From assembly GCA_001644445.1 (NCBI GenBank), contig LSTE01000071.1, positions 1 through 39,378 on the forward strand: a stretch of 39,378 nt of DNA. The letters run 5' to 3'. The DNA is from Gammaproteobacteria bacterium SCGC AG-212-F23 (GTDB lineage: Bacteria; Pseudomonadota; Gammaproteobacteria; DSM-16500). Below the pieces are notes generated by a model. It made no database searches, had not been told where the DNA came from, and saw only the letters and a list, made by a program, of their open reading frames with translations. A program made the position numbers and the translations under genes. Positions 18,690-27,924 of the stretch are shown here, one piece after another; the stretch's first letter is position 1, and each line of letters starts with the position of its first letter.

Positions 18690-19172
18690 TTAAAGAATAT
18701 GAGCAGGATTACCGACAACAGTTACGCCTGCAGGAACATCCTTAGTAACTACAGCGCCTGCGCCAATGACCGCGCCTTGATGTATGCGAATCCCACATAA
18801 AATAGTTGCATTGGAGCCTATAGAAACATTGTCTTCGATATAGGTTTCCGCCAGTGTCCATTGGTCGGTGATAGGTTGGCCATTAATGCTGGCACGGGGG
18901 TTTTTATCATTGGTGAATATAACGCCGTGGCCAATGAAGACATCGTTGCCTATGTGTACGCCCTCACAAATGAAGGTATGAGAAGAAATTTTGCAGCGTT
19001 TGCCGATGATGGCGTTTTTTTGAATTTCGACAAAAGTCCCTATTTTTGTGTCATCGCCGATGGTGCAACCGTAAAGATTAACAAAACTGAAATATTTGAT
19101 GTTTTTCCCCATCTTCACATTATTGATCAGAATCGTATCACGGGAAATTGATTCTAGAGTAAATGACTCCAT
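18690..19172 (-). CDS. Sugar O/N-acyltransferase, left-handed beta-helix (hexapeptide repeat)
   Basis: A 160-aa acyltransferase built of hexapeptide repeats from about residue 30 to 145 (for example IGDDTKIGTFVEI, VHIGNDVFIGHGV, VSIGSNATILCG, GAVIGAGAVVTKDVPAG), ending in GNPAHIL as in WbbJ/WlbB/QdtC proteins. It would use acetyl- or another acyl-CoA to acylate the amino group put in place by the adjacent aminotransferase, acting as a trimer in the cytoplasm. AAGGA lies upstream of the ATG. It is the first gene of the leftward operon and is divergent from cysQ. Confidence 0.9.
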   Translation of the reverse strand: MESFTLESISRDTILINNVKMGKNIKYFSFVNLYGCTIGDDTKIGTFVEIQKNAIIGKRCKISSHTFICEGVHIGNDVFIGHGVIFTNDKNPRASINGQPITDQWTLAETYIEDNVSIGSNATILCGIRIHQGAVIGAGAVVTKDVPAGVTVVGNPAHIL

Positions 19173-19236
19173 TGGGGTATCCTTGGGGGTTGAAGTGTGC
19201 TGATACTATCATATTGGAGCTTTAGGAGCCATACTT
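19173..19236. promoter_or_regulatory. Divergent promoter region, acyltransferase operon / cysQ
   Basis: This 64-bp gap separates the acyltransferase (-) from cysQ (+) and must contain both start signals unless transcription enters from elsewhere. On the plus strand TTGGGG, an 18-bp spacer and TATCAT is a weak match that would give a very short leader. On the minus strand a TATGAT could be a -10. Ribosome-binding sites are clear for both: AGGAG before the cysQ TTG and AAGGA before the acyltransferase ATG. The shared gap would allow coordinate control of sulfotransferase and CysQ. Confidence 0.35.
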
Positions 19237-20025
19237 TTGCTGCATTCAGTTGAGTTTTTTTTACCCGCTATTGTAGATCTGTGTCGTACCGCAGGTGATG
19301 CAATCTTAGATATTTATCGAGGTAGTAGAGCGAATAATGTTGTTTATAAAGATGACCATTCGCCATTGACTACAGCAGACTTGGAATCCGATCAGATTTT
19401 AAAAAAAGGGTTGGCAGCGCTGGCTGATTTTCCCTATTTATCGGAAGAAAGTGCTGATATTCCTTATCATCAGCGTGCCATGTGGGAAACTTATTGGCTA
19501 GTTGATCCTTTAGATGGTACTAAAGAATTTTTACGTAAGACTGATGAATTTACAGTGAATGTTGCCTTGATTCATCGAGGGGAACTTGTGTTGGGTGTAG
19601 TACACGCGCCTGCTTTAGCACTTACTTATTTTGGTGCAAAAACAATAGGCTCATTTCGTCAGAAAAAAAATGCAGCAACAGAAAAATTACCGATTATGCA
19701 AACACATGATGATTTAAAAATTGCTATGTCTAAGTCACATGCCACAGATGATGAAATGAATATGATTAAACCTTGGATAAAAGGAAAAAATATTTCTACC
19801 GTTTCTATAGGTAGTTCACTAAAATTTTGCTTAGTCGCCGAAGGTTCAGCGCATATTTATCCGCGTTCAGGTCCAACTTGTGAATGGGATACGGCAGCTG
19901 GCCACGCTGTTTTGTTGTTCAGCGGTGGTGAAGTGTTAGATGATCAAACTAAGGAAAGACTTTGTTATCAAAAAGAAAATTTATTAAATAATAAATTTGT
20001 AGCGTTGTCGTATCAGGTAAATTAG
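19237..20025 (+). CDS. cysQ: 3'(2'),5'-bisphosphate nucleotidase CysQ
   Basis: Hydrolyses PAP, the by-product of PAPS-dependent sulfotransferases, to AMP, relieving product inhibition. It belongs to the inositol monophosphatase fold: metal-binding acidic residues E70/E71, DPLDGT (90-95) in WLVDPLDGTKEF, and EWDTAAGHAVL near residue 213. The length, 262 aa, is typical. The start is TTG with AGGAG eight bases upstream; no ATG lies near the conserved N-terminus. It faces away from the sulfotransferase operon across a 64-bp gap, and its last 42 bp overlap the convergent membrane-protein gene. It is the disposal step of the sulfation module. Confidence 0.94.
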   Translation: MLHSVEFFLPAIVDLCRTAGDAILDIYRGSRANNVVYKDDHSPLTTADLESDQILKKGLAALADFPYLSEESADIPYHQRAMWETYWLVDPLDGTKEFLRKTDEFTVNVALIHRGELVLGVVHAPALALTYFGAKTIGSFRQKKNAATEKLPIMQTHDDLKIAMSKSHATDDEMNMIKPWIKGKNISTVSIGSSLKFCLVAEGSAHIYPRSGPTCEWDTAAGHAVLLFSGGEVLDDQTKERLCYQKENLLNNKFVALSYQVN

Positions 20026-22128
20026 TAACATTCCCCAAATTATCATATTCAATATAAATGCTAAATGCATTAATTGAGTTCCCTTATAGTAAAGAGTAAT
20101 CACATTGTTGCCGCTATTTTTTAAAGGGATTAAAATCAAATTGTTCTTTGATTTGAATACGGCGACTGCTTTACCGTTGACAATTGCTTGATACCCTGGA
20201 AGGTATTGTTTGAAAATCTCAAGATAAGTATTGCTAATAGGTGTTTTAACTTGTGCTTTGTAGGGGGTAAAAGACTCAATATGGATTGGCAAAGAATCAG
20301 CATCATATTTTATCAGTTTATAACTCTCTATCAAAATTTTCCCATGGCCATTAATTCCGTTGAGGGTAAAATATAATTCATTTTCTTCATTGTTATCGAT
20401 AAAGATAGGTAATAAGACTTTAGAGTTTTCTGTGGGTAATGCATCAAAACGGTAAGAAGCATTAAAATATAAATGGGTGTTTTTATGACTGCTTATTGCA
20501 AAAGAGTATCCTATGTAATTATCGTCAGAAAGTTGTTTAAGTTGTTTTGTGCTAATAGATGCAACTAGTAAAAAATTTTGGTTATCAGGAATTTTTATTT
20601 TTAGTAAGGGAATGTCTTTTTTAACGGGTTGGTTATTTTTATTAATAATGAATGGAAAGGATTGATAAGAATAGATTTCAGTATTTTTTAGATTGAGAGA
20701 TTTACTTATTACCACTTGTTCGTTATCGTATTCTGGTAGAATAGCTTGCTTACTGTCAAGAAGCTTGCTTTTCAGCATGGGGTCTATAGTGCCTTCGTGA
20801 TAAGTATCTCTTAATTGTGGATATAAAGTATAATTATAGAAAAATATATTGTGCGATTTTAGCCAGGAAATTTCCCCATCTTTTTGGATTTGACCGTGAT
20901 GAATAAAATAATACGTTTGATAAACATTCCAAAAAAATAATCCAAACAGTAATACGTTTAAAATTTTCCTAAAGAAAAGCGCTTGTATTTTTGTGAAAGC
21001 CATCATTGCACAGATGCATGTAATAGCCGCTATGATTACATAAAAGCGTTGTTGTGCCCACGCCGTGGTAATTTCACGGACAAAATCAGGTGTGAGAGAC
21101 CAGAGTTTTTGATTGATGTAGGGAAAAGGGAATAAAAATAAAAATAAGACGAAAACACATAAAAGTAAGTTGCGCATCGAGTTTTGTAATGGCCAGCGTA
21201 TAGCAACAAACAAGCTAATGGCCAGCATTAGCCATAAAGCATAACCTAATTGCAGGTCAGGGCTTTCACCATTTGCCCAGCCTAGCGGTAAAAATGCTGC
21301 AGGCACGTCCGCGCTGAGTTTGTTAAAAACAGAATTCAAAAAATGAGCTCCATGACCTGCGCATTCGTTTCCTAAGTTAAGGATGGAAATAGAAATGAAT
21401 TGCCAGCAATTGAAAATCATTAACAAAGAAAGTACGCATATCAGCGCAATGAATCCTTTTCGTAAAAAAACAATTTGTAAAGCTAGGAAAAAACATATGA
21501 TCGCAGTTGTCCAAAGCGCTATTGGTGGATGTGCTAACCAAGTCAGTGTTAAACCTAGTGCAGTAATAATATAAGAAAATAAATTATTTTTTTGATTAAT
21601 TAAAATTAAGCCATAAATTGCCAGTGGAACATAAGGGATCGCCATAAAAGCGTGATAAGAATCTTGAAAATAAATAAGACCTATGATGCCAGGACAGGTA
21701 ATATAAAAAAAACTAACAACCGTAGCTTGCCATCGGTGTTGCGGCGCAATCCTTGTTAATAAAAAATAAAATAAAAAAGCAGCAATTATGGCATTCATAA
21801 AGACAATCAAATGCTGAATAATTAATGAATTGGCAAGGCCCCAAGTGAGAAAATCAAGTAGCTGTCCAAGCAAAAAATAATAAGGTGCTCTTATATCAGT
21901 TGCGCCAATAAAATTAAACTCACTTTGACCAACATAAACAGGAAATATATGGTGATGAAATTGAATTAAGGCATCATGCAAAATATATTGATACCATTTG
22001 GCATCACCTGCACCCATATTGCTTGCAGAGAGAAAACAACTGTAAGCATAAAAAACACAGCAAAACAAAAAAAATAAACGTAAGTACTCTGTGTTTTTAA
22101 ACGAAGCCAATTTCTTCAAGTTTTCCAC
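19984..22128 (-). CDS. Multi-pass membrane protein, GT-C / YfhO-like, paralogue of 1071-3260
   Basis: A 714-aa membrane protein with about ten hydrophobic segments in the first 420 residues, a polar domain to about 680 and a final helix. It shares an unmistakable framework with the 729-aa protein at 1071-3260: GAGDAKWYQ near the N-terminus, IFPVYVGQSEFNFIGA, CPGIIGLIYFQDSYHAF, LTWLAHPPIALW, and YLPGYQAIVNGKAVAVFKSK near the C-terminus. The acidic residue in the first loop is as in GT-C glycosyltransferases. Its 5' end overlaps the 959-aa gene by 32 bp and its 3' end overlaps cysQ by 42 bp. Function is inferred only: transfer from a lipid-linked donor on the periplasmic face. Confidence 0.75.
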   Translation of the reverse strand: MENLKKLASFKNTEYLRLFFLFCCVFYAYSCFLSASNMGAGDAKWYQYILHDALIQFHHHIFPVYVGQSEFNFIGATDIRAPYYFLLGQLLDFLTWGLANSLIIQHLIVFMNAIIAAFLFYFLLTRIAPQHRWQATVVSFFYITCPGIIGLIYFQDSYHAFMAIPYVPLAIYGLILINQKNNLFSYIITALGLTLTWLAHPPIALWTTAIICFFLALQIVFLRKGFIALICVLSLLMIFNCWQFISISILNLGNECAGHGAHFLNSVFNKLSADVPAAFLPLGWANGESPDLQLGYALWLMLAISLFVAIRWPLQNSMRNLLLCVFVLFLFLFPFPYINQKLWSLTPDFVREITTAWAQQRFYVIIAAITCICAMMAFTKIQALFFRKILNVLLFGLFFWNVYQTYYFIHHGQIQKDGEISWLKSHNIFFYNYTLYPQLRDTYHEGTIDPMLKSKLLDSKQAILPEYDNEQVVISKSLNLKNTEIYSYQSFPFIINKNNQPVKKDIPLLKIKIPDNQNFLLVASISTKQLKQLSDDNYIGYSFAISSHKNTHLYFNASYRFDALPTENSKVLLPIFIDNNEENELYFTLNGINGHGKILIESYKLIKYDADSLPIHIESFTPYKAQVKTPISNTYLEIFKQYLPGYQAIVNGKAVAVFKSKNNLILIPLKNSGNNVITLYYKGTQLMHLAFILNMIIWGMLLIYLIRQRYKFII

Positions 22129-24976
22129 CTATCCAACGATTATCGCCGTTTGGAAGTTGTTGTTTCTTCGTGAAGTGCAGTTCCACTTTGCGTCGGCCAT
22201 TTTTATAGGGAACATTCGTGCTAAAATTGAAATTACCCGTTTTCACTTCCTTTTCTAATACTTTTACATTATCAACTAAGATGATAAGTTTGCCCGAAAC
22301 CGGTGAGCCAATTAAAGGGACTAATCCTTTCACAACTAATTTTGAGTCTTTCTTTGGCTGCTTTAAATCAAAGAAGGAGTCTTCGGAAATCCAACTGTCT
22401 TCATAAATACCTGAATATTCTAAGCCAAAGTTTTTCAAATCTTCAGGGAAGCGTGCAAGCAAGCTAGGGGCATGTAAGTGTTGATATTCATCTTCAGTGA
22501 GTAAAGAAATTTCTCGAGTATAGCCTACAATAGTACGATAATCGCGTGGAATTGTAGTGCCATATAATTTTAATAATCCAGTGATATTATTAGAAAATTG
22601 TGTTCCTTCTGCATTCATGTCTAATGCAACATAAGGTATTCCTGCAACTATTTGTGCTGATACCGGTTGAGAAAAAATGCGTCCTGAACCACGACCCATG
22701 GAAAAAAATGGAACGCGTTTGTTGCCAATTGCGGAAGGTGAGGGTACTTTATTTTTGCTATCGGCTTGCCAAGTATCAGTGATATTGACAACAAAACGAA
22801 ATTTTTCTGTGGGATTAACAACGCGGAACAACAAATATCGACGGATAGCCTGCATTAAGTCATCGGGATAATAAACATCTCTTTCTACGTTATTTAATGC
22901 AATACGCGTTTTAATTTTTCCGCCGGCGTAATAAATAGGGCCCCATTCAGAACTGACAAAAATCAAATGATTTTTGACTTTGCGCCAAGGTTGTATCACA
23001 AAATTATGATCACGAATCATATCGAATTGACGACGATTTAATGTGGTTCTAATCGCAGTGTCTTCAACAAGATAGGTACGGTTAATTTCACTGGGTTTTG
23101 GATTGCTAGATGCAACTTCGGTAAAGTCATTGGTTTTAGGATTCTTTGGATCTAACATATTAAAAGATCGATACACAGATTGGTTTTCAATCTGATCTGT
23201 TTTTTTAGAAATGGCTTGTGAGATATGTGGATCGGGATAAAAGAGCTTTATCAACTTAGGTGCTTGGATAGCACTTTTTTGTGAAGTAATAATATTATGG
23301 AAAGGTTGATAAGTGACAAAATCTAATTCTTTACCTACAGCATCAAATGCTTGAAATTTTAATAAAGCAACATTGAAGTCATCAGTGATAATTTTACTAT
23401 TTGCAGGCAGTGGTGCAATCAAATCGCTAAATTCTTGATTGATTTTTAAGTTTGATGCATAAACAATTTCAGTCAAACCACCTGCAGTCAGTGCGCCGCT
23501 TCTTTCTAGATAATATGCTTGACTGCTCCAGCCGCAAGCGATTAAGGCAATTACGGCCAGTGCCTTCAAATATTTTTTATTGAAATAAGTAAAAATAGCA
23601 ATACAAACTGTGCCAATTAAAAAAGGTTGTACATACATAGCAAGTTTAAATAAACCAAAGTCAGAATTGTGGATGAATAATCCAATGCCTAAACTTAGCA
23701 TAACGGTTGCAATGATAGCAGGCAAAATTAATTGGCGTAATAAACGAAAAGTAATGACGAATGCGCTAACACATAGCAAACCACCTAAGGCAATGGTTTC
23801 AGACATATGGGGTTCCAGCGGATAACTAGCAATCGCTTGTAATCCCCATAAATTGGCTAATCCTGTAGGTGTGAGATAATAAGGGAATAAGCTGGCTTTA
23901 ATATCTTCTAAGCCACTGGTACCATTCTGAGTTTGATGCAATACAAAGAAAATCGCATTGCGCAAATAACTATTTAAAAATAATGCGAGAAATACAGCAG
24001 AGCACAGCGTCACTTTCCAAAATAGTTTATTCGGTCTCCAGCCGTTCGCACATTGTAAACCAATATACACAAAGTACGACAATACTAAGAAAGGAAATAT
24101 TTCAGGATAGTAAACCAACATCGCGGATAGAACAAATGCGATCAATATGCCGTTACAGAGCGCTAAATATTTGCGATGTTGATTGAAGGATTGCGATAAT
24201 AAAATAATGCCTGCAATCAACATGGATAATCCACCCACTTGCGCAATTAACTGATACAGTGTGCCTAAGCTGGTTAAAGCAGAAAATGCTAACAATAAAC
24301 AAGTGGCTAATGCTGGCGTGCGAAAGCGTTTAACTGAACAAACCAGTGCGCCGCTGGCACTGATCAGAGTTAAATGTAATCCAACAATGGTTGCCATAAA
24401 TGTTTTAATAGGGAGCAATTTTGTAATGCCACTGACCCATGCCAGTACTAATTCACTGCCCGCACGATGACTGCTGGCAACATACATATACCAATAGTTT
24501 TGGCTATAATCTCTGTGTGCCATTAAATTTGTTAAATCAGGATCACTGAAAAAACCAGAATGTAAGAAACGCAAAGCGCCTAAACAATAATTTGCCATAT
24601 CATCATTACTGTAGCTTACCCAGTTGAAACCAAAGGTTAGCAAAGGTCGTCCAACCATCCACAATGCAATCAACAAAACAGCTGCAAAAGGTAAGTAAGC
24701 GATGATAGGAACAATTGGTTTTTTCCATATAAAAATAAATAAACTGAGAATCAATAAACAGATAGTGAGAGGTATAGCAAACTGTCCTACCGGTATCCCA
24801 ATACGGTTAAGTGAAAAAACAGATAATAAGGTAATGCAAAGACCCAAGGCGGGCGCTAACAAAGTATTTTGCAAGAGATTACGTCTTGTTCCTAACAAAC
24901 AAAGTGCCGCTTGTCCGAAAGTTCCCCAAATAAAGAAAAGTAATAAAGGTAAGCAAAAGGCAAAAAAGTTAGACAT
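22097..24976 (-). CDS. Large membrane protein with soluble C-terminal region (GT-C-like N-terminus)
   Basis: I do not recognise a named family for this 959-aa protein. Residues 1-475 contain about eleven to twelve membrane segments, with an acidic motif SYSNDDMANYCLGALRFLHS near residue 123 that resembles the catalytic loop of GT-C transferases. Residues 480-850 form a soluble, probably periplasmic region. Residues 851-959 are a small module that recurs at the C-terminus of the methyltransferase at 28884-29894 (shared IYxDxWxS, KGxxPLI, LPxxDxR, GxxLxxIGF). It lies 11 bp downstream of a GT2 gene and overlaps the next gene. A polymer-modifying or sugar-transferring role is plausible. Confidence 0.65.
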   Translation of the reverse strand: MSNFFAFCLPLLLFFIWGTFGQAALCLLGTRRNLLQNTLLAPALGLCITLLSVFSLNRIGIPVGQFAIPLTICLLILSLFIFIWKKPIVPIIAYLPFAAVLLIALWMVGRPLLTFGFNWVSYSNDDMANYCLGALRFLHSGFFSDPDLTNLMAHRDYSQNYWYMYVASSHRAGSELVLAWVSGITKLLPIKTFMATIVGLHLTLISASGALVCSVKRFRTPALATCLLLAFSALTSLGTLYQLIAQVGGLSMLIAGIILLSQSFNQHRKYLALCNGILIAFVLSAMLVYYPEIFPFLVLSYFVYIGLQCANGWRPNKLFWKVTLCSAVFLALFLNSYLRNAIFFVLHQTQNGTSGLEDIKASLFPYYLTPTGLANLWGLQAIASYPLEPHMSETIALGGLLCVSAFVITFRLLRQLILPAIIATVMLSLGIGLFIHNSDFGLFKLAMYVQPFLIGTVCIAIFTYFNKKYLKALAVIALIACGWSSQAYYLERSGALTAGGLTEIVYASNLKINQEFSDLIAPLPANSKIITDDFNVALLKFQAFDAVGKELDFVTYQPFHNIITSQKSAIQAPKLIKLFYPDPHISQAISKKTDQIENQSVYRSFNMLDPKNPKTNDFTEVASSNPKPSEINRTYLVEDTAIRTTLNRRQFDMIRDHNFVIQPWRKVKNHLIFVSSEWGPIYYAGGKIKTRIALNNVERDVYYPDDLMQAIRRYLLFRVVNPTEKFRFVVNITDTWQADSKNKVPSPSAIGNKRVPFFSMGRGSGRIFSQPVSAQIVAGIPYVALDMNAEGTQFSNNITGLLKLYGTTIPRDYRTIVGYTREISLLTEDEYQHLHAPSLLARFPEDLKNFGLEYSGIYEDSWISEDSFFDLKQPKKDSKLVVKGLVPLIGSPVSGKLIILVDNVKVLEKEVKTGNFNFSTNVPYKNGRRKVELHFTKKQQLPNGDNRWIGGKLEEIGFV

Positions 24977-24987
24977 TACGAAGCACC

Positions 24988-26067
24988 TTAGTAATTTAAT
25001 ATTCCTAGTTTATATAATTTTTGACAGAAAAAATGTTTCAGTAGATAAAAACGAGCATGTTTTTTGATTTCTTTAGGGTAGATTTTACGACCATGACTGC
25101 GCATGCGTAAGCGGTGCATTTCTTCATCGCCCACTTCATTGATCAGTGCAGATGTTTTTTGTTGTGAATGTACACGGAATGCGCCTAAAAATCGCGGTAA
25201 GCGTGTAAAACGTGCTTGTGCCTGTTGAAAGCGTAAGAGCAAATCCCAATCCATGGCAAAGCGAAAACTTTCATCAATGGCAGCGCCTGTTTTTTCCCAA
25301 ATGCGACGGCGCCAAAATAATGTTTCTTGTGGTACATAATCTACCCAAGGTAAGATTTTATTAGAATGTGGTGGTAATACCCAACGGCCGATTTCATCTT
25401 CATTTTCGTTAATGAGTATTCGATGTCCATAGACCACATCGACTTCGGGATGGTTTGCAAAATATTCGCCAACATAGTGTAACGACCCGGGAAGCAATAA
25501 ATCATCTGAGTTGAGATAAGCCATGATTTCGCCACTAGCATGACGAAACCCTAAGTTGATCGCATGAGACTGGCCTTTATCGCCGCAGGATTCCCAATGT
25601 TTCAGGCGGGAGTCATATTGTTTGAGTATGTCAGTAGTACTATCCGTAGAAGCACCGTCTTGCACAATGTATTCCAAGTTTGGATAATTTTGTTGTAAGA
25701 CACTTTGTAAGGTTCGTTCAATATATGCACCTTGGTTAAAAGACGGTGTGACTATAGATATAGTAGGTAAGGTGCCAGTAAATGGTTTGTTTGCATGATA
25801 TTGATCAGGTATATTCAGTGCTTGAGGCGCATATTGGCGTAATTGTCCCAAGCGTGGCTGCAAAAATCGTTTAATACGGTATCGGAACAAGCCACCACTG
25901 AGTTTATGGATGACAAGTTTTTGTTCTTGAATCAATCTTTCTTGGAATTCTATTTGTTCTTTGTAAAATTCGCTTTCTCTTTTTTGGGTGAGTAATTTGG
26001 TAAGTTGAGCACGGATTGCTTCCAATTGCTGGTGTAAGGAATCAATTTTATCATTTTCCTGTGTCAT
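24988..26067 (-). CDS. Glycosyltransferase family 2 with N-terminal coiled coil
   Basis: An inverting GT2 enzyme. The N-terminal 55 residues are highly charged and heptad-like (DSLHQQLEAIRAQLTKLL and on), a likely coiled coil. The catalytic domain starts with SIVTPSFNQGAYIERTLQSV (about 104-123), followed by VQDGASTDSTTDILK, DKGQSHAINLGFRHASGE and the DxD-type NSDD (186-189). WRRRIWEKTGAAIDESFRFA is the usual acceptor-side segment. The ATG at 26067 has GGA seven bases upstream; an in-frame GTG four codons earlier (26079) is the alternative. It is the first gene of a three-gene leftward operon. The donor sugar is unknown. Confidence 0.88.
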   Translation of the reverse strand: MTQENDKIDSLHQQLEAIRAQLTKLLTQKRESEFYKEQIEFQERLIQEQKLVIHKLSGGLFRYRIKRFLQPRLGQLRQYAPQALNIPDQYHANKPFTGTLPTISIVTPSFNQGAYIERTLQSVLQQNYPNLEYIVQDGASTDSTTDILKQYDSRLKHWESCGDKGQSHAINLGFRHASGEIMAYLNSDDLLLPGSLHYVGEYFANHPEVDVVYGHRILINENEDEIGRWVLPPHSNKILPWVDYVPQETLFWRRRIWEKTGAAIDESFRFAMDWDLLLRFQQAQARFTRLPRFLGAFRVHSQQKTSALINEVGDEEMHRLRMRSHGRKIYPKEIKKHARFYLLKHFFCQKLYKLGILNY

Positions 26068-26176
26068 TTTATTTTCCACATAACTTGCCTAGTTGCAGCA
26101 ATATCGTTAAACTTTTCGGCCAGTGGGGAATATTACACGAAAAAGAATCTTTTGGAAATTCAAAATAGGGTAACAA

Positions 26177-27115
26177 ATGGATAAAACTGACAAAATATAC
26201 GTCGCTGGCCACCGTGGCCTAGTAGGTTCTGCAATTGTACGAGCTTTGCGCAACGAAGGTTATACGAATGTTCTATGTAGAACCCATGTAGAGCTAAACT
26301 TGGCCAATCAACAGCGAGTGAATGATTTTTTTGCCAAAGAGAAGCCTGCTTATGTATTTTTAGCGGCAGCCAAAGTAGGTGGAATTCATGCCAATAACGT
26401 CTATCGTGGCGAATTTATTTATCAAAATTTGATCATTCAAGCCAATGTTATTGAGGCAGCGCGTTTAGCGGGTGTGAAGCGCTTACTCTTTTTAGGCAGT
26501 TCTTGTATTTATCCTAGAGAGTGTCCTCAACCTATGAAAGAAGAATATTTGCTCACAGGACCCCTAGAGCAAACGAATGAACCTTATGCAGTGGCAAAAA
26601 TTGCAGGTATCAAGCAATGTGAATCCTACAATCGCCAATATGGCACGGATTTTGCAACCGTGATGCCAACGAATTTGTATGGGCCTAACGATAATTTTGA
26701 TTTGCAAAATTCTCATGTGTTACCCGCATTGATTCGCAAAGTACATGAAGCAAAAATGAGCGGGGCGAAACAAGTAGTCGTATGGGGAACAGGTGCACCT
26801 AAGCGAGAGTTTTTACATGTAGACGATATGGCATCAGCTTGCTTATTTATGATGAAGAAAACGGGTTACACAGAAATGGTGAATATTGGCTCTGGTCAGG
26901 AAGTGAGTATTAAAGAATTAATTACCTTAGTATGTGAAGCAGTGGGTTATACGGGTGAGATTGTTTATGATGCTAGTAAACCGGATGGCACAATGCGCAA
27001 ATTATTAGATACGAGTCGTTTAGAAAATTTAGGTTGGCGTGCGCAAATTAATTTACGTATGGGTATCTCGCATACGTATCAGTGGTTTTGCGAATCCATG
27101 GGTGTCAGCGCATGA
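26177..27115 (+). CDS. fcl: GDP-L-fucose synthase
   Basis: Epimerises and reduces GDP-4-keto-6-deoxymannose (made by Gmd) to GDP-L-fucose with NADPH. The N-terminus has the family form [13 protein letters not shown]. All known catalytic positions are present with a shift of one from the E. coli enzyme: S108 and C110 in GSSCIYP, Y137-x3-K141 in EPYAVAK and H180 in NSHVLPAL. Length (312 aa) is normal. AGGGT precedes the ATG. The stop overlaps the wzm start by 4 bp, so fucose synthesis and export are coupled in one operon. It could in principle yield another GDP-deoxyhexose if Gmd's product were diverted. Confidence 0.95.
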   Translation: MDKTDKIYVAGHRGLVGSAIVRALRNEGYTNVLCRTHVELNLANQQRVNDFFAKEKPAYVFLAAAKVGGIHANNVYRGEFIYQNLIIQANVIEAARLAGVKRLLFLGSSCIYPRECPQPMKEEYLLTGPLEQTNEPYAVAKIAGIKQCESYNRQYGTDFATVMPTNLYGPNDNFDLQNSHVLPALIRKVHEAKMSGAKQVVVWGTGAPKREFLHVDDMASACLFMMKKTGYTEMVNIGSGQEVSIKELITLVCEAVGYTGEIVYDASKPDGTMRKLLDTSRLENLGWRAQINLRMGISHTYQWFCESMGVSA

Positions 27116-27924
27116 TATCTCGATTTTCTAAAACACATATTTTCAAAACATTTGAAATTTTGTTGGTCTTAAGTTACATGGACCTTAAAGTCAAATACCG
27201 TAGTAGCATACTTGGATTTTTTTGGTCGTTTATAAAACCTTTTCTGCAATTCTTAGTTTTTTATTCTATTTTTGCAAGGTTATTACCTATTGCAGATGGT
27301 AATGATTATGCATTGAAATTATTTTTTAGTATTTTAATTTGGTCGTGGTTTTCGGAGGCGACAACCTTAGGGTTGAATGCTTATATTGGTAAAAAATCCA
27401 TTATATCAAAAATCAAAACACATAAATTATATCCACCATTGGCAGCCTATCTTACCCCTACGATGAATTACTGTTTGAACTTTATTATTTTTGCGGCAGC
27501 CTATGTTTGTTTTATGCCAGCATTTCCAGAGCATATTTTTACATGGTCAAACACGTTGATTTTCTTTGTCTCGTTATTTTCAATCAGTTTGTTAATTGTT
27601 GCATTGAATATGATGTTGGCGAATTTGAATGTTTTGTATCGTGATGTGTTACCAATCTGGGAACTGGTATTGACGTATGGAATGTTTTTGACGCCGATTA
27701 TTTATCGGATTCCTATTCCTAAACATTATGAGCCGCTTTATTACTCGATTAATCTGTTGGCGTTCCCGTTAGTGAATTTAAAATCAATTTTTTTCACTAG
27801 TCAGCCTGCATTATTTGGCGATACGGCTATTGTGACAGGTTATTGCATAGGCATGGTTGTTTTATTAGTGGCGGCTTATTATTGTTACCGTAAATTAAGC
27901 CATAGAATGGTGGATTTTTTATGA
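27112..27924 (+). CDS. wzm: O-antigen/polysaccharide ABC exporter, permease (Wzm type)
   Basis: The membrane subunit of an ABC-2 type exporter for a polyprenyl-linked polysaccharide. The N-terminal [20 protein letters not shown] followed by [14 protein letters not shown] is the classic start of Wzm/KpsM/TagG permeases. Six membrane segments can be seen, with [17 protein letters not shown] before the fifth. The start at 27112 forms an ATGA overlap with fcl; an upstream in-frame start (27082) would lie inside fcl and is unlikely. It overlaps the ATPase gene by 4 bp. At 270 aa it has the usual length. Confidence 0.93.
   Translation: MISRFSKTHIFKTFEILLVLSYMDLKVKYRSSILGFFWSFIKPFLQFLVFYSIFARLLPIADGNDYALKLFFSILIWSWFSEATTLGLNAYIGKKSIISKIKTHKLYPPLAAYLTPTMNYCLNFIIFAAAYVCFMPAFPEHIFTWSNTLIFFVSLFSISLLIVALNMMLANLNVLYRDVLPIWELVLTYGMFLTPIIYRIPIPKHYEPLYYSINLLAFPLVNLKSIFFTSQPALFGDTAIVTGYCIGMVVLLVAAYYCYRKLSHRMVDFL

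Noticed and set aside
24702-25067. 121-codon plus-strand reading frame across the 3' end of the GT2 gene and the start of the 959-aa gene
   Set aside because: It is antisense to two strongly supported genes, its composition is basic and unpatterned, and no start signal is seen.
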